Positions 7,709-15,491 of a stretch of DNA of 63,416 nucleotides are shown piece after piece. The notes under the pieces were generated by a model. It searched no databases. It was not told where the DNA came from and saw nothing but the letters and a program-made list of their open reading frames with translations. The stretch's first letter is position 1. Each line of letters starts with the position of its first letter. A program made the position numbers and the translations under genes. This stretch comes from Bdellovibrionaceae bacterium UBA6776 (GTDB taxonomy: Bacteria; Bdellovibrionota; Bdellovibrionia; Bdellovibrionales; UBA1609): NCBI GenBank assembly GCA_002453155.1, contig DKGG01000005.1, forward strand, positions 89,781 through 153,196, in the 5' to 3' direction.

Positions 7709-8352
7709 TTTTCAGAGGCTTTCAGAATCTGATCCAAGAAGTTCAAAAGTACCACTTCCTCCTCAGGCGCGTGACTGAGGATCTGCACCAAAGACTCCTT
7801 TAAGGACTCACCACTGACAAATCGATTGTCCTCAAAAACCATGCGATCTCCGTCAATCATCACCTCTGCTTTTTTTACAGAGTGAGGCGGTTCACCCTCA
7901 TTATTGAGAGTTAAAAACAAGTGGGTTTCTCGAGGTCCCGAATACCACTCGTCGTAGCCCGCATTTTCCGGTCGCAAATCTGGATTCATTCTTCGCAAAT
8001 GGGAACCCACCAATTTGTCCGAGAGAAATTTCCTCAAGGTCAAATGACCTTCGGGCTCCAGATGCAAAAAACTAAATCCCACAGAGAAATCCCGAATCCA
8101 AACCATTTTCGCCTTTGCGGGCAAAGCCGGCAATGCGCCCAACTCTAAGGTCAAATCAAATTCATGTCCCACCGACAGTTCCAACATTCCTGGGCGAGAG
8201 GTCGCAAATCCACCCAGGCTCAAATCAAACACATCTGTAACTTCATGGTTTCGCCAATGGGCGAAAGCTTTGGTGATGCGATCCGAGGCGCCAAAATCCC
8301 TTCGAAAGTGCACTCGTGGAAAACGTCTTTTTTCTTCTGGATTTGCGCTCAT
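7705..8352 (-). CDS. PilZ-domain protein
   Basis: 215 residues. The N-terminal half is a PilZ domain: EKRRFPRVHFRRDF supplies the arginine motif, followed by DLSLGGFA in place of the usual D/NxSxxG, then strands ending in VGFSFLHLEPE. These residues bind cyclic di-GMP. The C-terminal half (about 115-215) is not recognised. It overlaps both neighbours by 4 nt (ATGA type), so it belongs to the 8978-6339 operon. It is probably a c-di-GMP effector. Confidence 0.8.
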   Translation of the reverse strand: MSANPEEKRRFPRVHFRRDFGASDRITKAFAHWRNHEVTDVFDLSLGGFATSRPGMLELSVGHEFDLTLELGALPALPAKAKMVWIRDFSVGFSFLHLEPEGHLTLRKFLSDKLVGSHLRRMNPDLRPENAGYDEWYSGPRETHLFLTLNNEGEPPHSVKKAEVMIDGDRMVFEDNRFVSGESLKESLVQILSHAPEEEVVLLNFLDQILKASEK

Positions 8353-8978
8353 GAGTCTCCCCCTTTGGACTTTTGAACTTTGTTGTATTCTTCTTCGACG
8401 TAACTTCTTAGTTGAATGGCTAATTTTTGAAAGACCACTTCCAAACCAAACCTTAAAAAGAAGGCCGGCATGGGAAACTTTTCGTAATTGTAATCCCCAT
8501 CCACACCCACATCCGTTCGATTTTTCAAAGCCTTCTCAAAGGACAAAGTCCATTGAAAGCCCTTCATAATTCCCTCTTGAACTTCAAAGGAAAGCAAGGT
8601 TTTTCCAGAGCCCTCTTTTTTCTGGGACCAATTCACTTTCATCGAATTGGAAAATCCATAAGCCACCGCATGAATAAACAAAGAATGGTGCTTTGAATCC
8701 ACCTGCACCGATTTGATAAAATCACTGTGTTGAAAAGATTTTTCAAAATCCAAAATCCTCTCCACAGCAAAATCTTTGGGCGCTCGGATTTGCCCACCTC
8801 CCGAAAGCTTCATGTGCTTTTCATGGGAGCCCTTCTCGCCGTCCACCGAGGTGACCGAAACAAAAACTCTCTTTTGCTCCACGATTTTTTGGTAAACCTC
8901 GGGCTTTGCCTTCCAAAAAGGCAGTTCTGCCGCAACTCCGTTTGAAACCAAAAAGGACCAAATAATTGCTAAAAAAAT
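8349..8978 (-). CDS. Exported SRPBCC-like protein, probable ATT start
   Basis: About 209 residues, likely periplasmic. From the first conventional codon (TTG, 8951) the protein would begin inside a signal peptide. Reading upstream in frame gives IFLAIIWSFLV then SNGVAA-ELPF, a complete signal peptide beginning at ATT (8976-8978), with AGGAG (8985-8989) 6 nt upstream of it. The body resembles an SRPBCC lipid-binding fold (FAVERILDFEKSFQHSDFIK and the long C-terminal helix). The 3' end overlaps the PilZ gene by 4 nt. Whether ATT or the weak TTG is used needs protein data. Confidence 0.65.
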   Translation of the reverse strand: MFLAIIWSFLVSNGVAAELPFWKAKPEVYQKIVEQKRVFVSVTSVDGEKGSHEKHMKLSGGGQIRAPKDFAVERILDFEKSFQHSDFIKSVQVDSKHHSLFIHAVAYGFSNSMKVNWSQKKEGSGKTLLSFEVQEGIMKGFQWTLSFEKALKNRTDVGVDGDYNYEKFPMPAFFLRFGLEVVFQKLAIQLRSYVEEEYNKVQKSKGGDS

Positions 8979-9035
8979 GGAGAACTCCTGGAGAAAACCT
9001 TTGTTTGAAACTTCATTCTAGTCCATTTTACAGAG

Positions 9036-9590
9036 ATGGCCAAACTTCCAATGATACTGACTTATGCCCGTATGTTTGTCGCTCCGGTGATCATGTGGAC
9101 GTTGATGATCAATGGTCGTTACATGGGTTGGATCGCCGCCATTTTGTTTGTTCTTGGATCTTTGACCGATTGGTTTGATGGCTACTTTGCCCGTCTTTGG
9201 GGCAGCGAGTCCAACATGGGAAAATTCATGGACCCCATCGCAGACAAAATTTTGGTGCTGGGATCCATTCTGATCTTGCTCACCATGGGCCGTGTGGATC
9301 CCTTTATGGTTTTCCTTCTTGTGGGAAGGGACATTTTTATTGGAGGCATTCGTGCCGTGGCTGCGGCTAACCAAATCATCATTGCTGCTAAACCTTTTGG
9401 CAAATGGAAGACGGCCACTCAGATGTTGGCCATCCCTTGCTTGATGATTTATGAGCCCCTATGGGGACTTCCTTTGCCGGATGTGGGGTATTTTCTTTTG
9501 TGGTTCAGCGTGGTCTTGAGTTTGATCTCCGGGGTGGAATACACCTACGGATATTTTTCAAAAGTAAAGACCGACTCCATTCAAAACTAG
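9036..9590 (+). CDS. pgsA: CDP-diacylglycerol--glycerol-3-phosphate 3-phosphatidyltransferase
   Basis: 184 residues, integral membrane enzyme that makes phosphatidylglycerophosphate, the precursor of phosphatidylglycerol. The CDP-alcohol phosphotransferase signature is complete: DWFDGYFARLWG, then SNMGKFMDPIADK, supplying the catalytic and metal-binding aspartates. Several transmembrane helices flank it. Translation starts at ATG 9036, divergent from the SRPBCC gene by under 60 nt, so the promoters are close together. Confidence 0.92.
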   Translation: MAKLPMILTYARMFVAPVIMWTLMINGRYMGWIAAILFVLGSLTDWFDGYFARLWGSESNMGKFMDPIADKILVLGSILILLTMGRVDPFMVFLLVGRDIFIGGIRAVAAANQIIIAAKPFGKWKTATQMLAIPCLMIYEPLWGLPLPDVGYFLLWFSVVLSLISGVEYTYGYFSKVKTDSIQN

Positions 9591-9646
9591 TTTTGCACTG
9601 CTTCCCAACTGGACTCCGGACGAGGGAGCGCTGAGGATCTAATCTT

Positions 9647-10879
9647 ATGGGCATTTTTCAAGTCAACCTGTGGGAAATCAACAAATCCTTTTCTTTGCGC
9701 TTTTTGGGTGCAGTCCTTGCATTTTCCCAAGGGGTCATCGCCTACCATTGGAGCCAAAGCATCAACTCTCCTTTGGATTTTGCACGGCAATCCACAGCGG
9801 TTTGCTGGCCGGTTTTTCCTGCCTGCGGATGGGTGAAATTGCTTTCTCCAGGAATCATTGATGCCACCTATTGGATTTTTGCCCTGAGTGCAGCCCTTGC
9901 AGTTTTGATCTTTCTTTTCACCCGCGCCGGAGGACTTGCCGCGTTTTTTATGTGGTTGGCCACTCTGTTTGGCTTCTTCCTCTACACCCAAGATTTTCGC
10001 TTGAGTTCCAATGCAGGTTTTCTGACTTTTCTTTTAAGCTTTATTTACCTTTTGATTCCCAGCAAAACCTTTTCTTTTCGTCTGATTGTTGTGGCTCTCT
10101 ATTTGGCCTTTGCGCTCTTAAAGCTTCAAGCAGACTGGCTTTCTGGTTTTTGGATCATTGAACAGCTCAAAGTCCCGGACAAATTGGGCGAGTGGCTTGC
10201 GGCCTTGATGACTCTGGTTGAAATGATCGCTCCACTGATGCTCCTAATCAAAGATGGACGTTACTTTTGGAGTGGTTGGTTTACCTTGGTGATTTACCAC
10301 GCCGGCATGGCTTGGCTGGGTCTCACTCATCTTTCTTTGCTTTTTTTGGGAATTTTAGTGTTCCTTGCTCTTGCGGACATTGAGGATCGAAAGCTGGAAC
10401 GGGAGTACATTTATCAATCTTTTATTCATCCCGAACCCAGCCGGTTTTGGACCTTTTTATTCCTCGCCATTTTTGCCTTTTGTCAGTTGGTTTCTGATTT
10501 CAATTGGTTCCACGCTCACACCCGGGTTCAAAGCTTTGCCGCACTTTACACTCCTTATCAGATTTCCAAAGTGGAAACCTGTGATGGTCGTCTTTGGAAG
10601 ATTTATGATCAGGGTTGGGAGGCTTCCAGCTTTCCCACCGTTGAAGGCCGCGACCAATCGATGATTTGCCATCCTTATTTGAGATTCTTGGATCTCAAAG
10701 CGGAATGTCAGCAACTGAAAAATGAACCCGGCTTTCGAACTTTGGCAGGGGTATTTGAATCCCAGCGGGCTTTTGACGGTGTCAGTGAAATTCATTTTCA
10801 AAGCTCTGACATTTGCAATCCCCATTATCAATATTCTGACGTAGGAAAAGTGAAGTGGAATACGAAGCACGTTCAATAA
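9647..10879 (+). CDS. Polytopic membrane protein, HTTM-like
   Basis: 410 residues; the first 270 or so form roughly eight or nine hydrophobic helices, then one more near residue 275 and a soluble C-terminal domain of about 110 residues with four cysteines. The helix pattern and the WSQSINSPLDFARQ region are loosely like HTTM/gamma-carboxylase-related membrane proteins, but I cannot confirm that. The start is ATG after GAGGAT. The following beta-propeller gene overlaps its end by 25 nt, suggesting the two products work together at the membrane. Confidence 0.65.
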   Translation: MGIFQVNLWEINKSFSLRFLGAVLAFSQGVIAYHWSQSINSPLDFARQSTAVCWPVFPACGWVKLLSPGIIDATYWIFALSAALAVLIFLFTRAGGLAAFFMWLATLFGFFLYTQDFRLSSNAGFLTFLLSFIYLLIPSKTFSFRLIVVALYLAFALLKLQADWLSGFWIIEQLKVPDKLGEWLAALMTLVEMIAPLMLLIKDGRYFWSGWFTLVIYHAGMAWLGLTHLSLLFLGILVFLALADIEDRKLEREYIYQSFIHPEPSRFWTFLFLAIFAFCQLVSDFNWFHAHTRVQSFAALYTPYQISKVETCDGRLWKIYDQGWEASSFPTVEGRDQSMICHPYLRFLDLKAECQQLKNEPGFRTLAGVFESQRAFDGVSEIHFQSSDICNPHYQYSDVGKVKWNTKHVQ

Positions 10880-12273
10880 AATGGTATTGGGTGGCCCTTT
10901 TGATTTTGTACTCTGGAGGAGCGATTTACCTCCTCTTGAAATCCAATCCCTATTTGTACTCACAAAAGACCTTAAAGTCTCAATTTCAAAAAAGTGAATC
11001 CAATCACATTGCTCCATGGCCACCCAAAAGTTCGCAATTTGAATTGAATGCCTCGAAACTTGGCGAGCCGGCTCCCTGGCCCTATTTGACCTCTGAAAAC
11101 ACCAACATCACTTCGGAAGAAGTCACTCGCAACAAGTCCTACACGGAATTTAAAGCTTACGATTTGCAAGCCATCTTTAAAGGTTCCGCGAAGCCCTTTT
11201 TGCAAACCAAAAGCTCACTGTTTGTGACGGATGAAACCGGTCGCATTTTTCTTTTTGATTCCAAAGGAAATCTCAAGTGGAGTTACCACCCTCACAGCAA
11301 CGATGGATTCTTCCAGTCTTTGGTGGACAATGAACTGCTTTATTTGATCCAAAAAAATGGAGAAGTCACAGCACTACAACTGGATTCGGGTCGCCCTCAA
11401 TGGATTCTGCCTTTAGAAACAGAAGTCGCTGGCGAAGCGTGGACCTATAAAGACCATTTGCTGGTTCCTCTTCAAGCAGACAAAGCTTCGAGCAAAACAT
11501 CTTCTGAAATCGCCGTTCTTTCTCGAGAAAGTGGCGTTTTGGAAAAAACTCTTCCGGGATTTGACTTTAAAGACAACTTTAAAAAAGTTCGCTCCAGTGA
11601 CGGATGGCTCTTGTACAGCGGGTCTCAAGTGATTGCCATTTCTCACAACTACTTGGAATCTCAAAAGACCCTTTGGTCCACCACTTTGCCTGAGCAAATT
11701 GCGGACACCATGGCCGTCTATAATGGCCAGGCCTTTCTTCACACCGTAGGCAATCGTCTTTATGTTTTGAACTTAAAGAAAAAGGGCGATGTGGATCTGG
11801 ACATGGATTTGGATGTGACTCCCGGTGGAGGATTCACCTACTTGCCCGAAATGGACCGTTTGGCTTACTTGTCCAAAGATTCCATCTTGCGCGTGCTTGA
11901 TTTGAAAAAAGGCGAAAAGGCGTGGCGGTTTGATTTGGGCGTGGGAGGATCTCTTCGTGAGATTTGGTCGTCACGACTCAAAGGGGCTTACATCCAAGAA
12001 TTTGGAATGAAATGGGCCTATAAAGGTTGGACCATTTGGTCCCCTTGCCGAAAACACCACTTTTGCATTTACAATCCGGAAAAAGGTCAGCTGATTCAAA
12101 GAATCGAAATGTCTGGAGAGCCTTTGCATCTTCCAATGATTGCGGAAAACCAAATGCTTGTGGTCATTCGAAAGCCGGATGGAAAATTGGCGCTTTCTCT
12201 TCTTCTAGAGCCCGCAGAGTACAAAGCGGCCATGGCTAAGGAAGAAGCTCAAAACAGTACTCCTGCCAACTGA
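10855..12273 (+). CDS. Membrane-anchored PQQ-like beta-propeller protein
   Basis: 472 residues starting at GTG, with TAGGAAAAG upstream. An N-terminal anchor (WYWVALLILYSGGAIYLLL) precedes a long periplasmic domain with PQQ-like propeller blades, e.g. TGRIFLFDSKGNLKWSY, GEVTALQLDSGRPQWILPL and ILRVLDLKKGEKAWRF. These repeats are typical of scaffold propellers and do not by themselves indicate PQQ binding. It overlaps the HTTM-like gene by 25 nt, so co-expression is likely. The specific function is unknown. Confidence 0.78.
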   Translation: MEYEARSIKWYWVALLILYSGGAIYLLLKSNPYLYSQKTLKSQFQKSESNHIAPWPPKSSQFELNASKLGEPAPWPYLTSENTNITSEEVTRNKSYTEFKAYDLQAIFKGSAKPFLQTKSSLFVTDETGRIFLFDSKGNLKWSYHPHSNDGFFQSLVDNELLYLIQKNGEVTALQLDSGRPQWILPLETEVAGEAWTYKDHLLVPLQADKASSKTSSEIAVLSRESGVLEKTLPGFDFKDNFKKVRSSDGWLLYSGSQVIAISHNYLESQKTLWSTTLPEQIADTMAVYNGQAFLHTVGNRLYVLNLKKKGDVDLDMDLDVTPGGGFTYLPEMDRLAYLSKDSILRVLDLKKGEKAWRFDLGVGGSLREIWSSRLKGAYIQEFGMKWAYKGWTIWSPCRKHHFCIYNPEKGQLIQRIEMSGEPLHLPMIAENQMLVVIRKPDGKLALSLLLEPAEYKAAMAKEEAQNSTPAN

Positions 12274-12402
12274 AGCTCCGCTTTCTTTTGAATTTTTTCA
12301 TAAATCCTTCCAAAGACCTAGATGCAGGTCTCGCAATCAAAACTATGTAAACCTGCCATGAATGGGACAAAGCAACGATTCCTTTGCGCACTCCTTCGCT
12401 CC

Positions 12403-12477
12403 TCGCTAAAAGGTACCTGCTTCCTTTTTGCGATATGCACCGCATATCGCAAAAAGGAAGCAGGTACCTTTTAGCGA
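12403..12477. repeat. Perfect 36-bp-arm palindrome (GGTACC repeat, copy 1)
   Basis: Two perfectly complementary 36-nt arms (12403-12438 and 12442-12477) around a 3-nt loop contain AAAAGGTACCTGCTTCC, TTTTTGCGATATGC and their complements. Related copies lie at 31291-31363 and, cut off, at 63388-63416. It lies in an intergenic space 26 nt before the next start codon. It resembles a repetitive extragenic palindrome or very small MITE. The preceding 12274-12402 holds nothing I recognise. Confidence 0.85.
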
Positions 12478-12502
12478 AATTAAAAAACCAAAAGGAGCAA
12501 TT

Positions 12503-12964
12503 ATGAAATTGAATTTTAAATTATGGATGGCCCTGTTACTACTTCCGGGCTCCCTGGCCCTTGCAATGAGCCCCTGCCCCAACTCTGTCACCGAAAATGA
12601 TCTGAAAGGATTTGGGCCTCGGTATGTTTCCACAGAGTTTCCCTTTCATTACAATTTCAAAATCACTGGTAACTACGAATTGACTCTTGAAGGCGCGGCT
12701 ATCGATCAGATGAAAAACGAAGCTTCCTTTGTTTCAACAGAGCCGGGCCCCGAATCTCTCCTGCCTGTAGCCGCATACAAACTAGACACCCACGGTGACC
12801 GAAAACTGGAACACATCATTTATCGATATATGTTTGTCCCAAAAGCTCACCAATCCGGGTTCTACCGTTTTCAAGGCAAAGCCCCTTTAAGAAATCTTGA
12901 AACCGGCGAAGTCTGTCTTGCCACTCTTCCCTCTTGGGATGTGGAAGTGGTTTACGTCCCTTAG
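12503..12964 (+). CDS. Exported protein of unknown function
   Basis: 153 residues from ATG at 12503, 6 nt after AAGGAG; the longer frame upstream runs through the palindrome and is not credible. It has signal peptide MKLNFKLWMALLLLPGSLALA, with cleavage likely before MSPCPNS. The mature protein is beta-rich with two cysteines (SPCPNS and GEVCLATL) that could form a disulfide. No family recognised. Confidence 0.65.
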   Translation: MKLNFKLWMALLLLPGSLALAMSPCPNSVTENDLKGFGPRYVSTEFPFHYNFKITGNYELTLEGAAIDQMKNEASFVSTEPGPESLLPVAAYKLDTHGDRKLEHIIYRYMFVPKAHQSGFYRFQGKAPLRNLETGEVCLATLPSWDVEVVYVP

Positions 12965-13324
12965 CTGAAAAATTTAACTATCTATGGAGTATTCGAAACG
13001 GAAGGGCAATGGATCGGAGACTATGCTGGAACTGACGACGATCGAATTCTTTTGAAATAGGTTCTCTGGGGGAAATCTATTAAGGTGAAGCTTTCTTTGC
13101 CCTGAATGAGCCCAACATACCTAGGTCTCCAGTCATTTCCAAAGAAGAACCTTAAATTGGAGCGGGAGACGAAACTCGCTTCGCGAGTTCTTACGGGCTC
13201 ATCTTTTGTGTGGGTTCGCTTGCGCTCACCGTGGGTTTGAGCCCCGTCTCCCAGCGAACGACAGTGAGCCAAACAAAGAGCGCAAAAACCTTGGGCAGTG
13301 AAAACAACTATAAGTGGTGTAAAT
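12965..13324. other. Intergenic region with tRNA-derived repeat fragments
   Basis: No gene is seen. 13153-13171 repeats 19 nt of the tRNA-Gly 3' end and adjoining sequence (13320-13338) directly. 13233-13252 is a 20-nt inverted copy of 13331-13350 (T-arm and acceptor strand). The two fragments pair with each other (GGGAGACG at 13164-13171, CGTCTCCC at 13245-13252), closing a stem-loop that also contains the small hairpin ACTCGC-TTC-GCGAGT. This looks like debris of tRNA duplication or integration. Confidence 0.6.
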
Positions 13325-13400
13325 TGGAGCGGGAGACGGGGCTCAAACCCGCGACCTTCGCCTTGGCAAGGCGACGCTCTATCAACTGAGCTACTCCCGC
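13325..13400 (-). tRNA. tRNA-Gly (anticodon GCC)
   Basis: 76 nt including an encoded CCA. Acceptor GCGGGAG pairs with CTCCCGC. The D-stem is GCTC/GAGC. The anticodon arm TCGCC-TTGCCAA-GGCGA gives GCC. The T-stem is GCGGG/CCCGT. Unusually, the D-loop reads GTTGATA where GTTGGTA is usual, and the T-loop reads TTTGAGC instead of TTCGAGC. The universal G19-C56 tertiary pair thus appears replaced by A19-U56. Confidence 0.95.
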
Positions 13401-13474
13401 AATCAGGAAGGAGAGAAGTTACCCTTCTCCCCTTCCCTCTGTCAATCATCTAAAAACTGAAAAAGATCAAACAG

Positions 13475-14095
13475 TTAAACCATGAACTGGGTCATGTTGG
13501 GAATTCCAGATCCAGAGAAGTTCTGGCCTGCAAATTTCCAGTTGATGTGGTCAAAAAACTTCTCCAAATAGGCCTTACGGGCATTTCTGTGGTCGATGTA
13601 ATAGGCATGCTCCCAAACATCGGTCACCAACACAGGCGTGTGCCCTTGGCGAATGGGGTTTTCCGCATTGGAGGTGTTCACAATCTCCAAAGTTCCTTTG
13701 GAATTTTTCACCAACCAGGTCCATCCAGATCCAAAGTTGCCCATGCCCTTCTCAACAAACTGGGCGCGAAAGTCATTCATTGATCCAAAACTTTTATCAA
13801 TGGCGGCTTTCAAGTCCCCGGGCGCCTCGGTCTTCTCTGGAGACATGGAGTGCCAGTAAAACGTGTGGTTCCAGGATTGACCCGCTTGATTGAAAAGACC
13901 GCCTTGAGTCTTCTCTACAAGCTCTTCCAAAGTGGGTTGAGACCCATAGGAAGAATCGCTTTCCAAAATGCTGTTCATTTTATCCACATAGGCCTTGTGA
14001 TGTTTTCCGTGATGGTACTCAAAAGTTTCCGGAGAAATGAAGCCTGAAAAGGCATCATTCGAATAGGGAAGTTCCGGCAAATTAAATTTTCTCAT
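13475..14095 (-). CDS. sodB: Superoxide dismutase, Fe type
   Basis: 206 residues; converts superoxide to peroxide and oxygen. Metal ligands are visible: the His in FEYHHGKHHKAYVDKM, His in AGQSWNHTFYWH, and Asp and His in VTDVWEHAYYIDH. A Gln in NQAGQSWNH, rather than a later Gln, points to the iron type. No signal peptide, so cytoplasmic. AAGGAG precedes the ATG. It follows the tRNA on the same strand but is separated by 74 nt. Confidence 0.95.
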   Translation of the reverse strand: MRKFNLPELPYSNDAFSGFISPETFEYHHGKHHKAYVDKMNSILESDSSYGSQPTLEELVEKTQGGLFNQAGQSWNHTFYWHSMSPEKTEAPGDLKAAIDKSFGSMNDFRAQFVEKGMGNFGSGWTWLVKNSKGTLEIVNTSNAENPIRQGHTPVLVTDVWEHAYYIDHRNARKAYLEKFFDHINWKFAGQNFSGSGIPNMTQFMV

Positions 14096-14193
14096 ATATA
14101 ACTCCTTATGTTGGACCCCATTTAATATGGAAATCTCTTGGACATCAACGACTGGCTCCTTGTCCCTAGGCTCGAACTGCCGTATTTTTGCTT

Positions 14194-14742
14194 ATGTTCT
14201 TTAAAAAGGCCAACTGGTTGAATCAAAATTTGTGGATTTCCCTGTCCTTCTATGTGGGATGGTGGGGAATCGTCCATTTGGCTCACCGCCCGGCCCTGTT
14301 TTTTCCACTGATTTTGGTTTTAAGTTTTTTAAATCTCAAATGGAGCCCTCTATACGTTCGACAACCCCTATGGATGGTCATCGCGTTTCTTCTGGGCACC
14401 TTCCAAGACGGTCTTTTGCAATTTTTAGGGTGGGTGGATTTCGCTCACAACCCGTGGAGTGAATGGCACCTTCCTCCTCCATGGATTGCGGCTCTTTGGA
14501 TTCTTTTTCCTTCCGCCTTTGCCGCGTTTGATTTTTTTAAAAATCGCCTTTTTCTTCAGATTGTTTTGGGAGGAGTGGGAGGCATGGCCTCTTATATGAG
14601 TGGATACAAACTGGGTTTGCTCGAATTCAAAGCACCACTTTGGGAAAGCGCCGGACTGTACTTTTTGGTGTGGGCTTTTCTGTTTCCGCTACTGATGAAA
14701 ATCCACAAAGAGATTTGCCGTCCGAAAATCCAAACGGTTTAA
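14194..14742 (+). CDS. DUF2878-like integral membrane protein
   Basis: 182 residues from ATG at 14194 (a TTG two codons earlier is possible). About six hydrophobic helices cover nearly the whole protein. LGTFQDGLLQFLGWVDF, PPPWIAALWILFPS and GGVGGMASYMSGYKLGLLEF match the layout of the DUF2878 family of small inner-membrane proteins, whose function is unknown. It converges on the next gene with a 1-nt gap. Family assignment is from memory of the motif order. Confidence 0.65.
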   Translation: MFFKKANWLNQNLWISLSFYVGWWGIVHLAHRPALFFPLILVLSFLNLKWSPLYVRQPLWMVIAFLLGTFQDGLLQFLGWVDFAHNPWSEWHLPPPWIAALWILFPSAFAAFDFFKNRLFLQIVLGGVGGMASYMSGYKLGLLEFKAPLWESAGLYFLVWAFLFPLLMKIHKEICRPKIQTV

Positions 14743-14743
14743 G

Positions 14744-15238
14744 TCATTTGCTCCAGCCCCCGCGCTTTGCTGGAGCTTCTTCACTGGAATTTGCCGGCTC
14801 TTGAGTGGGTGCGGTATCAGAGGCCTCTTCATTGAAGTCTGAATCCGGTCCCTTTTCTTTTCCGGGACAGCGATAGAGCTTCCTCACTCGCGCATTGAAA
14901 AAGGTCCCGCCTTTGTTCAAATCCCAGGGGGGGTAACGATAGAGTGTAGCGATCACACAGTAACCTTTTTTCGCCACCTGCCACTGTCGATCCTCCGCAC
15001 TGGAGGTGTACATCTCTCCATCACGATCTTGAATTAGAACTGCGTAAGAATGAATCTGTGACTCTTTGGTTTGGGCTCCCAAAATTGCAGTGGGCTCCGT
15101 GATTCGCTCCATCTCGATGATTTCACCTTGAATGGTTTTGGAGAATACCCAGGAGTAATTGAAAATCACAAAAAAACCAGCCCCTACAACAAGGAACATC
15201 AACAGCACAATCAACAATAAATTCTTCAGCGACTTCAC
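14744..15238 (-). CDS. Membrane-anchored hypothetical protein
   Basis: 164 residues. One N-terminal hydrophobic helix (NLLLIVLLMFLVVGAGFFVI) anchors it in the inner membrane. The rest is a small beta-rich domain (about 35-125) with two cysteines (KKGYCVIATL and LYRCPGK), then a disordered acidic tail rich in Glu/Ala/Pro. No family recognised. It is a single gene, divergent from the S8 protease gene; the 250-nt gap between them shows no recognised element. Confidence 0.6.
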   Translation of the reverse strand: MKSLKNLLLIVLLMFLVVGAGFFVIFNYSWVFSKTIQGEIIEMERITEPTAILGAQTKESQIHSYAVLIQDRDGEMYTSSAEDRQWQVAKKGYCVIATLYRYPPWDLNKGGTFFNARVRKLYRCPGKEKGPDSDFNEEASDTAPTQEPANSSEEAPAKRGGWSK

Positions 15239-15491
15239 TCAAATCTCCATGGATAAAAAGCAATTATATGACCACTAATGCCCTCAGAGATCAACGAGAT
15301 CCTCCCCTTCCTTCTCCCGATCCAAAAGTTTTACTTATGGCTTTTCAAATGGCAAAAACACTGGATTCAAACACTTAACGCGCAAAGTCCTGTAAGCCTT
15401 TCAATCAATTTATAAAAATGAATTGCGTTTTACAGCGTCAGCTTTCACACCTACAAACAGTTCGGGGATCAAATGTTCAAAGGGGGGAAAA

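Noticed and set aside
12428..12502. Longer N-terminus for the exported protein at 12503
   Set aside because: It would be coded by the arm of the palindrome; the ATG at 12503 has a ribosome site and signal peptide.
13153..13252. A second, degenerate tRNA gene downstream of tRNA-Gly
   Set aside because: Only the 3'-end fragments match; there is no D-arm or anticodon arm, so it is described as tRNA-derived repeats.
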